From Lentzea aerocolonigenes (GTDB taxonomy: Bacteria > Actinomycetota > Actinomycetes > Mycobacteriales > Pseudonocardiaceae): 64,000 nt of DNA. Where the stretch lies: assembly GCF_000974445.1 (NCBI RefSeq), contig NZ_BBOJ01000037.1, positions 1 through 64,000 on the forward strand, in the 5' to 3' direction. Shown here piece after piece: positions 1 through 8,204 of the stretch (position 1 is its first letter; every line of letters begins with the position of its first letter). The notes beneath the pieces are model-generated. The model was not told the origin of the DNA and made no database searches. It saw only the letters and a list, made by a program, of their open reading frames with translations. A program made the position numbers and the translations under genes.

Positions 1-22
1 GGTCTTTGATCAGATTGGCGGG

Positions 23-30
23 GTCTGGGG
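23..30. repeat. Target-site duplication, left copy
   Basis: GTCTGGGG directly abuts the left inverted repeat and is repeated exactly at 1616-1623 next to the right inverted repeat. Confidence 0.85.
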
Positions 31-62
31 CCAATGCCACGTAGCTTAAGTTGATCTTGCTG
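31..62 (+). repeat. IS left terminal inverted repeat
   Basis: 32 bp matching the reverse complement of 1584-1615 with one mismatch (CCAATGCCAC here against CCAATGCCGC). The transposase GTG start lies 50 bp inside it. Confidence 0.9.
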
Positions 63-111
63 GAGGTTCGGCGTGGTGACGTGATCATCACGCCGAAGGC
101 TGGCACGGTCT

Positions 112-1600
112 GTGGTCGTGACTACGGCTGTGGCCTTACCGGATCAGGTGTCGCTGGGTGTGCTGGTCACGGCGGTGCCGCGGGACGCGGTGGACGAGGC
201 GATCGCGGCGTGCGGGGCGGGCGCGCGCCGCTCGGACGGGAAGTTGCCGCCGCATGTGGTGGCGTATCTGACGATGGCGTTGTGCCTGTTCGGCGACGAT
301 GACTACACCGAGGTCGCGGCCAGGGTGACGGGGGCGCTGGACCGGTGGGGCTGCTGGGATGCCTCGTGGACGCCGCCGACCTCGAGCGCGATCACCCAGG
401 CCCGCAAACGACTCGGCCCTGCCGTCTTTCGTGAGATTTTCGAGCGGGTCGCCGGTCCGGCGGGCGGCGAGTCCGGGCCGATGGCGGGCCTGCTCGCGAC
501 CGGCCGGGCTCGCGGGGCGTGGCTGCGGGACTGGCGGCTGGTCGCGGTCGACGGGTTCGAGGCCGACCTGCCCGACAGCGAGGCCAACGCCGCCGAGTTC
601 GGCTACGCCGGCACCGGTGAGAGCCGCTCGGCGTTCCCGAAAGCACGGGTGGTGACACTCACCGAGTGCGGCACGCACGCCTTGCTCGCCGCCGAGATCG
701 GTACCTACGCCACGAGCGAGAAAGCGTTGGCGGGCAAGCTGTATCCACGGCTGCGGCCGGATGAGTTGCTGACCGCGGACCGCAACTTCTACTCCTGGCC
801 CGCCTGGGAATCCGCCGCCGCCACGGGGGCGGCGTTGTTGTGGCGGGCACCGACCCAGCTGGAGCTGCCGGTGGTACGGGTCCTGGCCGACGGCACCTAC
901 CTGACCATGCTGTCCAACCCGAGAACCCACAAACGTGAACGACGGGACCGTGTGACCGCCGTCGCCCGCGCCGGACACGCCATCCACCCCAGTGACGGCC
1001 AGTGGGCTCGCGTGATCGAGTACGACGTGCCCGACCGGGATGGCAACGGCACCGGCGAGATCATCACCCTGCTCACCACCATCCTCGACCCCGCCCACGC
1101 CCGCCCGGACGAACTGGCCGACGCCTACCACCAGCGATGGGAACACGAAACCGGTAACGACCAGGCCAAAACCCACCTCCGCGGACCGGGCCGCATCCTG
1201 CGCTCCCGGCTACCCGAACTGGCCTACCAGGAGATCTGGGCCTGGCTGATCACCCACCACGCCATCACCACCCTGATCACCCAGGCCGCCACCGCCGCCG
1301 AGCTGGACCCCGACCGGATCTCCTACACCCAGACCCTGCGCCTGATCCGCCGCACTGCTACCGGCACCGCCACCATTCCCCCCTCAGGACTGGACTGACC
1401 ACCTACCCCGCATCCTCGACCGCATCGCGGGCATGCGCATCCCACCCCGCCGGCACCGCACCTGCCCCCGCGCCGTCAAACGCATGCGCCACAACAGCTA
1501 CCGCGTCAAACAGCACGACGAACCCGCCAGCACACGCCACCCCGGACCCGCCACCATCCGGTTCTACTTCCTCCAACCGGACACAGCAAGATCAACTTAA
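112..1600 (+). CDS. IS4-family DDE transposase, reading frame shifted near 1378
   Basis: From the GTG at 112 the frame runs 428 codons to a TGA at 1396. It carries the DDE Asp segments VAVDGFEAD and TADRNFYSW and the IS4 signature YHQRWEHETGNDQAK (Y-2-R-3-E-6-K). The usual basic C-terminus (TCPRAVKRMRHNSYRVK) continues in the +1 frame and stops at TAA 1598-1600 within the right inverted repeat. The change falls at a run of six C at 1378-1383. It could be programmed frameshifting, an inactivating indel or a sequencing error in a homopolymer. A complete protein would have about 495 residues. The enzyme would cut and join the ends of this element. Confidence 0.85.
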
Positions 1601-1615
1601 GCTACGCGGCATTGG
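1584..1615 (-). repeat. IS right terminal inverted repeat
   Basis: 32 bp, reverse complement of 31-62 with one mismatch. The frame-shifted transposase C-terminus ends in a TAA at 1598-1600, inside this repeat. Confidence 0.9.
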
Positions 1616-1623
1616 GTCTGGGG
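1616..1623. repeat. Target-site duplication, right copy
   Basis: Exact second copy of GTCTGGGG abutting the right inverted repeat. With 23-30 it marks the insertion point of the IS element. Confidence 0.85.
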
Positions 1624-1726
1624 CGGAGCTCCCAGAAAAGTGGAAGCACGCAATAGGCACATACGCACGCAACAAGACCACCTACGAACAACAAACAGGC
1701 ACCCGCCGACGAAACCGCGGGACGGC

Positions 1727-2392
1727 CTACGCAACCGGCGCGTCCAACAACCCAAGCTCACGCCACCCAGCTTCACCAGAACCAGTCAAAACAACAGCCC
1801 GAGACGACCCAATCCGCCGAATCCACTGGCGCTCAAAAAAGACCGAACACAAATACGCCCCAGCACTCCCAGCCAAATGCGGCACCCGCTCAGTCCAATC
1901 CAAACAGGCCCGACTGACCTGACGCCGAGACGGCTCGAACCCAAGCTCCTTGAGCCAACCCATCCCAGGCTCAGTGACGGCAAGATCAGCAGTAACGAAC
2001 CCCAGGCCGAGCAGCCCGGACTTCAACGCAATCCCGAGCTTCCCCGCCAAGTGGTCGTAACAGGTGCGACCACGCACCATGGCCTCCGAAGCCGAGACAG
2101 CCCGCAACCCACGAGGAGAAGCCCCAGCCCCAGCAAACGCGGTCATCGTCTCCAACAACTCCGCAACGTGCGCCCCAGCCAAAGCCACATACCGGTGACG
2201 CCCCTGCCGATGCTCCACCAACAACCCACCCTCGATCAGCTGCGTGAGGTGCTCGCTAGCAGTAGAGGGAGCAACACGGGCGTGACGAGCCAGCTCGGTA
2301 GCCGTCCAAGCCCTGCCATCCAGCAGCGCCTCGCAGAACGCGGCCCGAGTGCGATCAGCGAGCAGTGCGGCCAGTTCGTGCATGCCACCCAT
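1727..2392 (-). CDS. ArsR-family winged-helix regulator with C-terminal extension
   Basis: 221 residues from the ATG at 2392 (MGGMHELAALLADRTRAAF). The open frame extends further upstream, but that part would run under the divergent gene. Residues about 5-75 form an ArsR-type HTH with the recognition segment HARVAPSTASEHLTQL. The C-terminal half (GLGFVTADLAVTEPGMGWL, CLDWTERVPHLAG) is typical of longer ArsR-like proteins whose ligands are unknown; no metal-binding Cys cluster is seen. The start is 57 bp from the start of the divergent P450-PEP mutase fusion, so that gene is its probable target. Codon use is less GC-rich than in the backbone. Confidence 0.75.
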   Translation of the reverse strand: MGGMHELAALLADRTRAAFCEALLDGRAWTATELARHARVAPSTASEHLTQLIEGGLLVEHRQGRHRYVALAGAHVAELLETMTAFAGAGASPRGLRAVSASEAMVRGRTCYDHLAGKLGIALKSGLLGLGFVTADLAVTEPGMGWLKELGFEPSRRQVSRACLDWTERVPHLAGSAGAYLCSVFFERQWIRRIGSSRAVVLTGSGEAGWRELGLLDAPVA

Positions 2393-2449
2393 TCTGCGAC
2401 CCCGACACTTCGGCCCACACCGAACCGTCCGCCCCCTAGCGTCACCACC

Positions 2450-3715
2450 ATGACCGAAGAGCTGCTGAACCTGCCCGTCCCCCAGGTCCCCACCGGCGAC
2501 CACGGCGTCGCCTGGCTGCGCTCCAACGTCGTCCGCTTCACCAACGGCCCCGACCACGCCCGCAAGCGCGCCCTGACGACCAAACTCATCGAGGACGTCA
2601 ACGTCACCACGCTCGACGAACTGGCGACCGCACTCCACCTCCCCGGCTCACTCGACGACATCGCGAAGATCGCCCCGTGCTACCAGCCACACGAGCCGGT
2701 CACCGCAGAGGCAGACGCCGCCGTAGAACGCCTCGCCGGAACCCACGACGAGGAAACCGCAGCCCGAATCGGCCTACTCGTGCAGGCCTGGGCCGCCACC
2801 AACGCCCTGGCGGAGCACCTCCGCACCGGCAACCCCGCCCCACCGGTGCCGATCACCCGCAGGGCCACCGAAACCGGCGTGATCGAGGTCAGCCTCGACG
2901 GCCACCCGTTCGGCCACGGCCCCCACGCCTGCCCAGGCCGAGCCCTTGCCACGAAGATCGCCAAGAACATGGCGTTCAAAGCCATGCACCACCAGGACGA
3001 GCCGCTGATCCTCCCCAACGCCTGGGACTACACGTCAGCCGCAGCCCTGCACGCAGCCGGCTTCCACGCGATCGGCACCACGAGCCTGGGAGTCGCGGCA
3101 GCACACGGCATCCCCGACGGCATGGGCCTGGCCGGCGAGCAGGCGATCGCGCTGGCAGCCCTCCTGAAGGACCTGCCCTGCCCGATCACCGTCGATCTGG
3201 AGTCCGGATTCGGCATGGACGCCGCCGACCTGGTAGCCGGTCTCGACGCGGCGGGCGTGAACCTGGAGGACGGCCGGCCCCACGGCCTTGCTGAAGTGCG
3301 TGAGCAGGCAGACCTCATCGCCAGGGTGAAGGAACGCGCGCCCGGAGTCTTCCTCAACGCCCGCATCGACACCCACTGGCAAGGCATCGCCATCGAGGAA
3401 ACCGAGGCACGCGCGAAGGCCTACGTGGACGCGGGCGCCGACGGAATCTTCGTCCCCGGCCTGACCGAGCCGCACGACATCGAGAAGCTGGCGAACCTGG
3501 CGCCGCTCAACGTGCTCGCCCAGAACCGCGCCCCGAAGGAACTGGGCGACCTGGGCGTCAAACGCATCAGCACCGGCTCGCTGCTCTTCAGGGCAGCCCT
3601 GCACCACACCGTCGCGACCGCCAAAGCAGTGCGCGACGGTGGAATCCCGCAAGCGTTCAGCTACGAGGACGTGCAGGCCCTGGTCAGCCCAGGAACACGT
3701 TCCGTCGCTGGGTGA
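2450..3715 (+). CDS. Fusion: cytochrome P450-like fragment + PEP mutase/isocitrate lyase-family enzyme
   Basis: 421 residues from ATG 2450. Residues 1-170 resemble pieces of a P450: an early segment FTNGPDHARKRAL and the heme-ligand loop FGHGPHACPG (154-163, Cys161), but most of the usual 400-residue fold is missing. From Met174 a full PEP mutase / methylisocitrate lyase-like barrel follows: LPNAWDYTSAAALHAAGF, then TVDLESGFG and NLED, the metal and substrate loops. The isocitrate lyase KKCGH motif is absent, so true isocitrate lyase activity is unlikely. Such enzymes cleave or form C-C or C-P bonds of oxaloacetate-like acids. An ATG at 2969 could start the barrel alone. The last 32 bp overlap the convergent acyltransferase gene. 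Confidence 0.75.
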   Translation: MTEELLNLPVPQVPTGDHGVAWLRSNVVRFTNGPDHARKRALTTKLIEDVNVTTLDELATALHLPGSLDDIAKIAPCYQPHEPVTAEADAAVERLAGTHDEETAARIGLLVQAWAATNALAEHLRTGNPAPPVPITRRATETGVIEVSLDGHPFGHGPHACPGRALATKIAKNMAFKAMHHQDEPLILPNAWDYTSAAALHAAGFHAIGTTSLGVAAAHGIPDGMGLAGEQAIALAALLKDLPCPITVDLESGFGMDAADLVAGLDAAGVNLEDGRPHGLAEVREQADLIARVKERAPGVFLNARIDTHWQGIAIEETEARAKAYVDAGADGIFVPGLTEPHDIEKLANLAPLNVLAQNRAPKELGDLGVKRISTGSLLFRAALHHTVATAKAVRDGGIPQAFSYEDVQALVSPGTRSVAG

Positions 3716-4643
3716 GCAGCCGGTACAGCGTCTGCTGGATCGTCTCCCGCACCTGGTCGGTCAGGTTGAACACGAGCATCGGGTCGTCGGCGGCGTTCTC
3801 GCCGAACACGTCCGTGCGGATCGGCTCGCCGAACTCGATGTACCACTTCGAGGGCAGCGGGATCGCGCCCAGCGGCCCGAGCAGCGGGAAGAACGGCGTC
3901 ACCGGGAAGTACGGGAAGCCGAACAACCGGGCCAGCGCCTTGATGTCGCCGATCATCGGGTAGATCTCCTCGGCCCCGACGATCGAGCACGGGATGATCG
4001 GCGTGCCGGTCTTCAGCGCCGCCGCCACGAAACCGCCGCGGCCGAAGCGCTGCAGCTTGTAGCGGTCCTTGAACGGCTTGCCGATGCCCTTGAAGCCCTC
4101 CGGCCACACGCCGACGAGCTCACCGGACGACAGCAGCCGCTCGGCGTCCGGGTTGCACGCCAAGGTCTGGCCCGACTTGCGAGCCAGAGCACCCAGCAGC
4201 GGCGTCCGGAAGACGAGGTCCGCGCCGAGCATGCGCATGTGGCGCTGGGCCGGGTGCTCGGACGCGATGCCGTACGAGGTCATCAGGGCGTCGAGCGGCA
4301 ACGTGCCGGAGTGGTTCGCCACGATCAGCGCGCCGCCGGCCATCGGGATGTTCTGCATCCCGATCGTCTCGACCCGGAACCACTTCTCGTACAACGGCTT
4401 CAGCGGCGGCATCAGCACGTTCTCGGTGAGGTCGCGGTCGAACCCGAACTCGTCGATCTGGTAGTCGCCCGCGATCCGCCTGCGCGCGAACGACAGCAGA
4501 TCGGTCAGCCTGCGTTCCCAGTCCGGTGTCTCGGACTGCTGCTGCGCGGGCTCTGGAACCACCTCGACGTGGCGCGATCTGCGCGCGGCATCGCGTTCCG
4601 GGTCGTGCAGCGGGATAACGCGTGCTCCTGCCACTGCGTTCAT
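3684..4643 (-). CDS. Lysophospholipid acyltransferase-family protein (PlsC-like, Rv0502-like)
   Basis: 319 residues from ATG 4643, 16 bp after the stop of the upstream epimerase gene; a TTG at 4709 would lengthen it but overlap that gene by 50 bp. The acyltransferase motif is the variant NHSGTLPLDAL (His111...Asp118) rather than strict HX4D, and the second block GVWPEGFKGIGKP is clear. Members acylate glycerol-phosphate or lysolipids at the inner membrane face. The first 60 residues are polar and probably disordered. The pairing with a galE2-like gene is the same as Rv0501-Rv0502 of M. tuberculosis. The substrate cannot be read from sequence. Confidence 0.8.
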   Translation of the reverse strand: MNAVAGARVIPLHDPERDAARRSRHVEVVPEPAQQQSETPDWERRLTDLLSFARRRIAGDYQIDEFGFDRDLTENVLMPPLKPLYEKWFRVETIGMQNIPMAGGALIVANHSGTLPLDALMTSYGIASEHPAQRHMRMLGADLVFRTPLLGALARKSGQTLACNPDAERLLSSGELVGVWPEGFKGIGKPFKDRYKLQRFGRGGFVAAALKTGTPIIPCSIVGAEEIYPMIGDIKALARLFGFPYFPVTPFFPLLGPLGAIPLPSKWYIEFGEPIRTDVFGENAADDPMLVFNLTDQVRETIQQTLYRLLTQRRNVFLG

Positions 4644-4659
4644 CTCCTCAAGGCAAAGA

Positions 4660-5697
4660 TCAGCGGAAACGAGCGGCCGCGTCGAGGATTCCCCGTTCCG
4701 CAGCCTCAACCGTCTCCGGGTCGATGAGCGGCTTCAGACCCCGGCCGCTCACGTAGTCGTCGAACGCCTGCTGGGTGGTCCACCGCGGCGTGAACCCGAA
4801 GTCCTTCTTCAGCAGGGTGGTGTCGACCACACGCCCCCAGTTGAGGAACCTCATCTGGTCTGGCGAGAAGTCGACGAGCCGGGCGCTCCGGAAGAAGCCG
4901 CCGACGGTGGGCACGGCGGCACTGGGCACCGGCAGGTTCAGCCTGCCCGCCCTCCTGATCGCCTGCGACAGCAGCAGCACGCCGTCGCCTCCCACGTTGA
5001 ACACACCGGGCAGGTCGTGCAGCGTCGCGCGTTCGAGGACAGCGAGGGCGTCCTCGGAGTGCAGCAGCTGCACACGAGCGTCGTAGCCCAGGACGGTGGG
5101 CACGACCGGAAGGGCGAAGTAGCGGGTCAGCACGGTGTCGATGCGCGGACCGATGAAGTTCGTGAAGCGCAGCGTGGTGACGTTCACGTCCGGCCTGCGA
5201 CGGCCGAACCCGCGCACGTACCCCTCGACCTCGACGGCGTCCTTGGCGTAGCCGGACGACGGCAGGTCCTTCGGGCCCATGTCCTCGGTGAACACCGCCG
5301 GATCACGGCTGCTCGAACCGTAGACGGCGCTGGTGGACTTCACCACGAGCTTCTGCACCTTGGGCGACTTCTGGCACGCGGCCAGCAGCTGCATGGTGCC
5401 GATGACGTTCATCTCCTTCATCACCGTGCGACCGGTGGGCCCGGCCGGGCTGGCGGTGACCGAGGCGTGGACGACCGTGTCCACGTTCGCGGTGGAGATG
5501 ACCTTGCTGATCAGCGGGTTGCGGATGTCCGCGCGGACGAACTCCGCCCTGCCCATCCTGCGCAGGAGATCGCGTGGCGGCGGCTCGGTGTCCACACCGA
5601 GCACGCGCTCGATGTCCGGGTTCGCGGCGAAGCGCGCGGCGAGGTGGCCGCCGAGGAAGCGGCTGACTCCGGTGACGAGGACGACCTTGGGCGTCAT
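4660..5697 (-). CDS. NAD-dependent epimerase/dehydratase family protein (galE2-like)
   Basis: 345 residues, an extended SDR fold. The N-terminal dinucleotide motif is VTGVSRFLGGHLA, followed by the adenine-ribose acidic turn GVDTEPPP and the D-I-R segment VRADIRNP. The usual catalytic YxxxK is not evident: the region reads SSGYAKDAVEVEG, with Tyr and Lys only two apart. Epimerase activity should therefore not be assumed. It precedes the acyltransferase gene with a 16-bp gap, the order of Rv0501-Rv0502. The name galE2 reflects homology, not a shown sugar substrate. Confidence 0.8.
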   Translation of the reverse strand: MTPKVVLVTGVSRFLGGHLAARFAANPDIERVLGVDTEPPPRDLLRRMGRAEFVRADIRNPLISKVISTANVDTVVHASVTASPAGPTGRTVMKEMNVIGTMQLLAACQKSPKVQKLVVKSTSAVYGSSSRDPAVFTEDMGPKDLPSSGYAKDAVEVEGYVRGFGRRRPDVNVTTLRFTNFIGPRIDTVLTRYFALPVVPTVLGYDARVQLLHSEDALAVLERATLHDLPGVFNVGGDGVLLLSQAIRRAGRLNLPVPSAAVPTVGGFFRSARLVDFSPDQMRFLNWGRVVDTTLLKKDFGFTPRWTTQQAFDDYVSGRGLKPLIDPETVEAAERGILDAAARFR

Positions 5698-5972
5698 GCG
5701 GCTCCAAGCATGAAGAGCGTTGCGATTGGTCGATGCTACAGACGAAATCTGAAACCGGAGGGGGCCGGAACGCCGTCTTGACGCAGGTCACGCAGGCTTT
5801 ACGGGCTAATCACCCGATCGGCGGCGACCGTTCCCGTGTTTCACCGAAGTCATCTCACAGGGTGATATTCCATGCCGACGCAAGCACCGTGTGCCGCCAC
5901 TCGGGTGACCCGCAAACGCAACCGCCGCCGACCCCTGTGAGAGGGACCGGCGGCGGTAGAGCGCTCGCGGGC
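5698..5972. promoter_or_regulatory. Upstream region of the galE2-like/acyltransferase operon
   Basis: 275 bp without a gene between the epimerase start and the bS22 stop. It should hold the promoter for the two minus-strand genes to its left and the bS22 terminator at 5921-5957. No clear -10/-35 pair or operator was recognised. Confidence 0.4.
5921..5957 (-). terminator. Hairpin downstream of bS22
   Basis: A 10-bp perfect stem (5921-5930 with 5948-5957, ACCGCCGCCG / CGGCGGCGGT) with further inner pairs across a 2x2 mismatch. It starts 16 bp past the bS22 stop. There is no U-tract, as is common in actinobacterial terminators. Confidence 0.65.
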
Positions 5973-6074
5973 TTACTTGCCGCGCTTCCTGCGCTGGACC
6001 CTGGTCTTGCGCAGCAGCTTGCGGTGCTTCTTCTTCGACATGCGCTTGCGGCGCTTCTTGATGACCGAGCCCAT
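5973..6074 (-). CDS. Small basic ribosomal protein bS22 (AURKAIP1/COX24-domain type)
   Basis: 33 residues, [16 protein letters not shown] followed by [17 protein letters not shown]. More than half are Lys or Arg. The [20 protein letters not shown] core is the COX24/AURKAIP1 signature. Mycobacterial ribosome structures contain this peptide as bS22 near the decoding centre of the 30S subunit. It lies in the same place as Rv0500B, between the galE2-like gene and the small HTH gene. Like its homologues it is too short for default gene callers. A terminator hairpin follows. Confidence 0.85.
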   Translation of the reverse strand: MGSVIKKRRKRMSKKKHRKLLRKTRVQRRKRGK

Positions 6075-6204
6075 GCGGGTTCCTTAGCTCTAGACGTTGC
6101 TTTGACTGGCGCGCCCCAGCCTTGGCCGTGTCAAGCACGGCGCGCCGGTAAGCACGATCGGCCTACCAGTCTACCCGGCGGGGTTCGCCAGCCTTCAGCA
6201 GCCT

Positions 6205-6417
6205 TCAGCCGACGTCGAAGTACGCGTTCTCGAGGTAGGCGTGCACGGCCTTCTCGGGCACCCGGAACGACTTGCCGACCCGCACTGCGGGCAGCTCACC
6301 GGAGTGCACCAGCCGGTACACGGTCATCTTCGAGACCCGCATCATCGAGGCCACTTCGGCCACGGTCAGGAACTGCACCTGAGCGAGACCTGTTCGTTCG
6401 TTCTCCTTCGCAGGCAT
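6205..6417 (-). CDS. Small excisionase-type HTH protein (Rv0500A-like)
   Basis: 70 residues from ATG 6417. The MerR/excisionase-type helix-turn-helix reads FLTVAEVASMMRVSKMTVYRLVHSGELPAVRVGKSFRVPE (given here as QFLTVAEVASMM, then RVSKMTVYRLVH, then the wing). It has no effector domain. The protein lies between proC and bS22, as Rv0500A does. It resembles the BldC group in size but keeps the YRLVHSGELPAVRVG pattern of the Rv0500A group. Its targets are not evident. Confidence 0.8.
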   Translation of the reverse strand: MPAKENERTGLAQVQFLTVAEVASMMRVSKMTVYRLVHSGELPAVRVGKSFRVPEKAVHAYLENAYFDVG

Positions 6418-6549
6418 GTATCACCGCATCCTTCGACACGTGTCGTGCCGTCGGTCTTCCCCACCGACGGTTCGACACGCACGTGCTCTCTTGAGAGTAG
6501 CGGGACTGGTGTGACTCCTGCGACGTCCAACCAGTGTTGCTTGAAAGTC

Positions 6550-6596
6550 ACGCGGGGCCCTCTCGTGCGGTCAGAGCGAACGAAAGCTCCCCGCGT
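6550..6596. repeat. ACGCGGGG palindromic element, copy 1 (imperfect)
   Basis: Two 17-nt arms at 6550-6566 and 6580-6596, ACGCGGGGCCCTCTCGT and ACGAAAGCTCCCCGCGT, pair with three internal mismatches around a 13-nt centre. It begins 5 bp past the proC stop and could end proC transcripts. It is a diverged copy of the elements at 14315 and 20871. Confidence 0.7.
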
Positions 6597-6601
6597 GCAC
6601 T

Positions 6602-7411
6602 TCAGTCCTCGTGCTGGCGGCCCAGCTCGACGGAACGGTCGCGTGCCGACTCGATGGCGGCCAGCAACGCGGCGCGGACGCCGTGCTTCTCCAGCTCCCG
6701 GATCGCCATGATCGTCGTCCCGGCCGGCGAGGTGACCGCCTCGCGCAGGATGACGGGGTGCGACGAGCCCTCTGCCAGCATCGTCGCCGCGCCCACCGCC
6801 GACTGGATGATCAACGTCGACGCCAGGTCGCGTGGGATGCCGAGCAGGATGCCCGCGTCGATCATCGCCTCGACCAGGAAGAAGAAGTAGGCGGGACCGG
6901 AACCGGACAGCGCCGTCACCGCGTCCTGCTGCGACTCCGGCACGACCGCGACCTTGCCCACGGTCGACAGGAGCTCCTCGACGACCTTGAGGTGCTCGGG
7001 CGTGGCGTTGGAACCGCCGGAGACGGCGCTCATGGCCTCACCGACGAGCATCGGCGTGTTCGGCATGACCCGCACCACCGGCGTGCCCGCGGGCAGCCTG
7101 CGTTCGTACAGGGCCGTCGGCAGGCCCGCGCACAGCGACACGATCAACGTGCCCGCGCGCAGCACCGGCCCGAGCTCGGCCAGCAGCGGCTCGATGTCCT
7201 GCGGCTTGACTGCCACGACGAGCACGTCCGCCTTGGCCGCGGCACCGGCGACCGTGGTGCCCTCGATGCCGTACTGCGACGTGAGCGAGGCCGCGCGGGC
7301 CTCGTGCTTCTCGGTGAACATCAGATCGGCGGCGGAACGGCCGCCCTGCAGAAGCCCGGACAGCAGCGCCTCACCGATCTTGCCCGCGCCGAGCACCGCG
7401 ATCTTCGTCAT
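6602..7411 (-). CDS. proC: Pyrroline-5-carboxylate reductase
   Basis: 269 residues, the normal length. The Rossmann motif is VLGAGKIGEALLSGLL at the N-terminus, and the C-terminal dimerisation helices include GSGPAYFFFLVEAMIDAG, the P5CR signature. It makes proline from pyrroline-5-carboxylate with NAD(P)H in the cytoplasm, the last step of proline synthesis. Position matches Rv0500. It is followed by a palindromic element and preceded by a thioesterase-like gene with a 10-bp gap, so it may share that operon, which also encodes proline dehydrogenase. Confidence 0.95.
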   Translation of the reverse strand: MTKIAVLGAGKIGEALLSGLLQGGRSAADLMFTEKHEARAASLTSQYGIEGTTVAGAAAKADVLVVAVKPQDIEPLLAELGPVLRAGTLIVSLCAGLPTALYERRLPAGTPVVRVMPNTPMLVGEAMSAVSGGSNATPEHLKVVEELLSTVGKVAVVPESQQDAVTALSGSGPAYFFFLVEAMIDAGILLGIPRDLASTLIIQSAVGAATMLAEGSSHPVILREAVTSPAGTTIMAIRELEKHGVRAALLAAIESARDRSVELGRQHED

Positions 7412-7421
7412 CGGTCAAGTC

Positions 7422-8204
7422 TCACACAGCAGGTGTGAGAGCCAACTGCCGTGCCTGACACACCAGCCGGCCCGCCGCGTCGATCACCGTGGCGTCCTCG
7501 TCGAACCACTGCCCGTGCACCGACTGGCAGGTGACGTGGATGCGCAGCCAGCCCGGCGCCGGCCGGGCCCTCAGCAACGCCGTCAGCTGCACCGTCGGAG
7601 ACCACCCGAAGCGGCCCAGGTTGAACGTCACCGGCATCGACAGGTCGCCCGCCAGCAGCGCGAAGTACGGGTCCGGCTGCTCGTCGATCGGCCGCGCCCA
7701 CAGCTTCAGCGTCAACGGCCCGTCCGTGCGCCGGTCGAGGAACGTCGCCGACTCTCGGTCCACCCGCAGGTCGCACAGGCTGCCGACCTTGTAGATGCCG
7801 CCGGTCGGGAACGTCGCGAGCTCCACCGAACCCGGCGGTGGCGCGGCGGGGATCGACGGCAGGTTGGCGTAGTCGGCGCGGTGCTCGGGGATCCGTCCCG
7901 TCGTCACCGACGCCTCGACGCACACCTGCCCGCGCTGCTCCAGGGTCACCGCGACGACGGTCGCCGTCCGGCCCGCCTTGCGGATGTCGGTCCTGACCAG
8001 CACGGGCCCGACCTCGGGCGCCCGCAGGAACTGTGCGGACACGGCCAGGGGATCGCCCTGAGAGACCTCGGCGGCCGCACGGGTCATCACGGCGAGGAGG
8101 AACCCGCCGTGGGGTTTGGGGCCGACGGTCCACTCGGCGGGCAGGGACGCCGTGAACGTTCCGTCACCGAGCGACCGGACCGCGCTGGACTTCGTGAAGG
8201 TCAT
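7422..8204 (-). CDS. Acyl-CoA thioesterase-family (double hotdog) protein, Rv0499-like
   Basis: 260 residues from ATG 8204, whose ATGA overlaps the proline dehydrogenase stop. N-terminal WTVGPKPHGGFLLAVMTRAA is the hotdog helix motif of TesB-type thioesterases, and a second hotdog repeat follows from about residue 130. Family members hydrolyse acyl-CoA thioesters; the chain length is unknown. Location between proC and the Rv0498-like gene matches Rv0499. An upstream in-frame extension to 8285 is rejected because it lies wholly inside the preceding gene. Confidence 0.75.
   Translation of the reverse strand: MTFTKSSAVRSLGDGTFTASLPAEWTVGPKPHGGFLLAVMTRAAAEVSQGDPLAVSAQFLRAPEVGPVLVRTDIRKAGRTATVVAVTLEQRGQVCVEASVTTGRIPEHRADYANLPSIPAAPPPGSVELATFPTGGIYKVGSLCDLRVDRESATFLDRRTDGPLTLKLWARPIDEQPDPYFALLAGDLSMPVTFNLGRFGWSPTVQLTALLRARPAPGWLRIHVTCQSVHGQWFDEDATVIDAAGRLVCQARQLALTPAV

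Larger units (their letters stand above)
31..1615 (+). mobile_element. IS4-family insertion sequence, complete
   Basis: A single transposase reading region is bounded by 32-bp terminal inverted repeats at 31-62 and 1584-1615 that differ at one position; both outer ends read CCAATGCC / GGCATTGG. The element is flanked by a perfect 8-bp direct repeat, GTCTGGGG, at 23-30 and 1616-1623, as expected for target duplication. Ends, duplication and the Y-R-E-K transposase motif agree with the IS4 family. Total length is about 1,585 bp. The near-perfect ends suggest a fairly recent insertion. Only 22 bases lie outside the left duplication, so the interrupted locus cannot be named. Confidence 0.9.

Noticed and set aside
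1640-2449. 270 codons upstream of the P450-PEP mutase start in the same frame
   Set aside because: They are antisense to the ArsR gene, which has a clear HTH, and have Pro/Arg/Ser-rich shadow composition.
6205-6417. BldC developmental regulator
   Set aside because: Size and HTH type agree, but the sequence and the proC-bS22 neighbourhood match the Rv0500A group instead.
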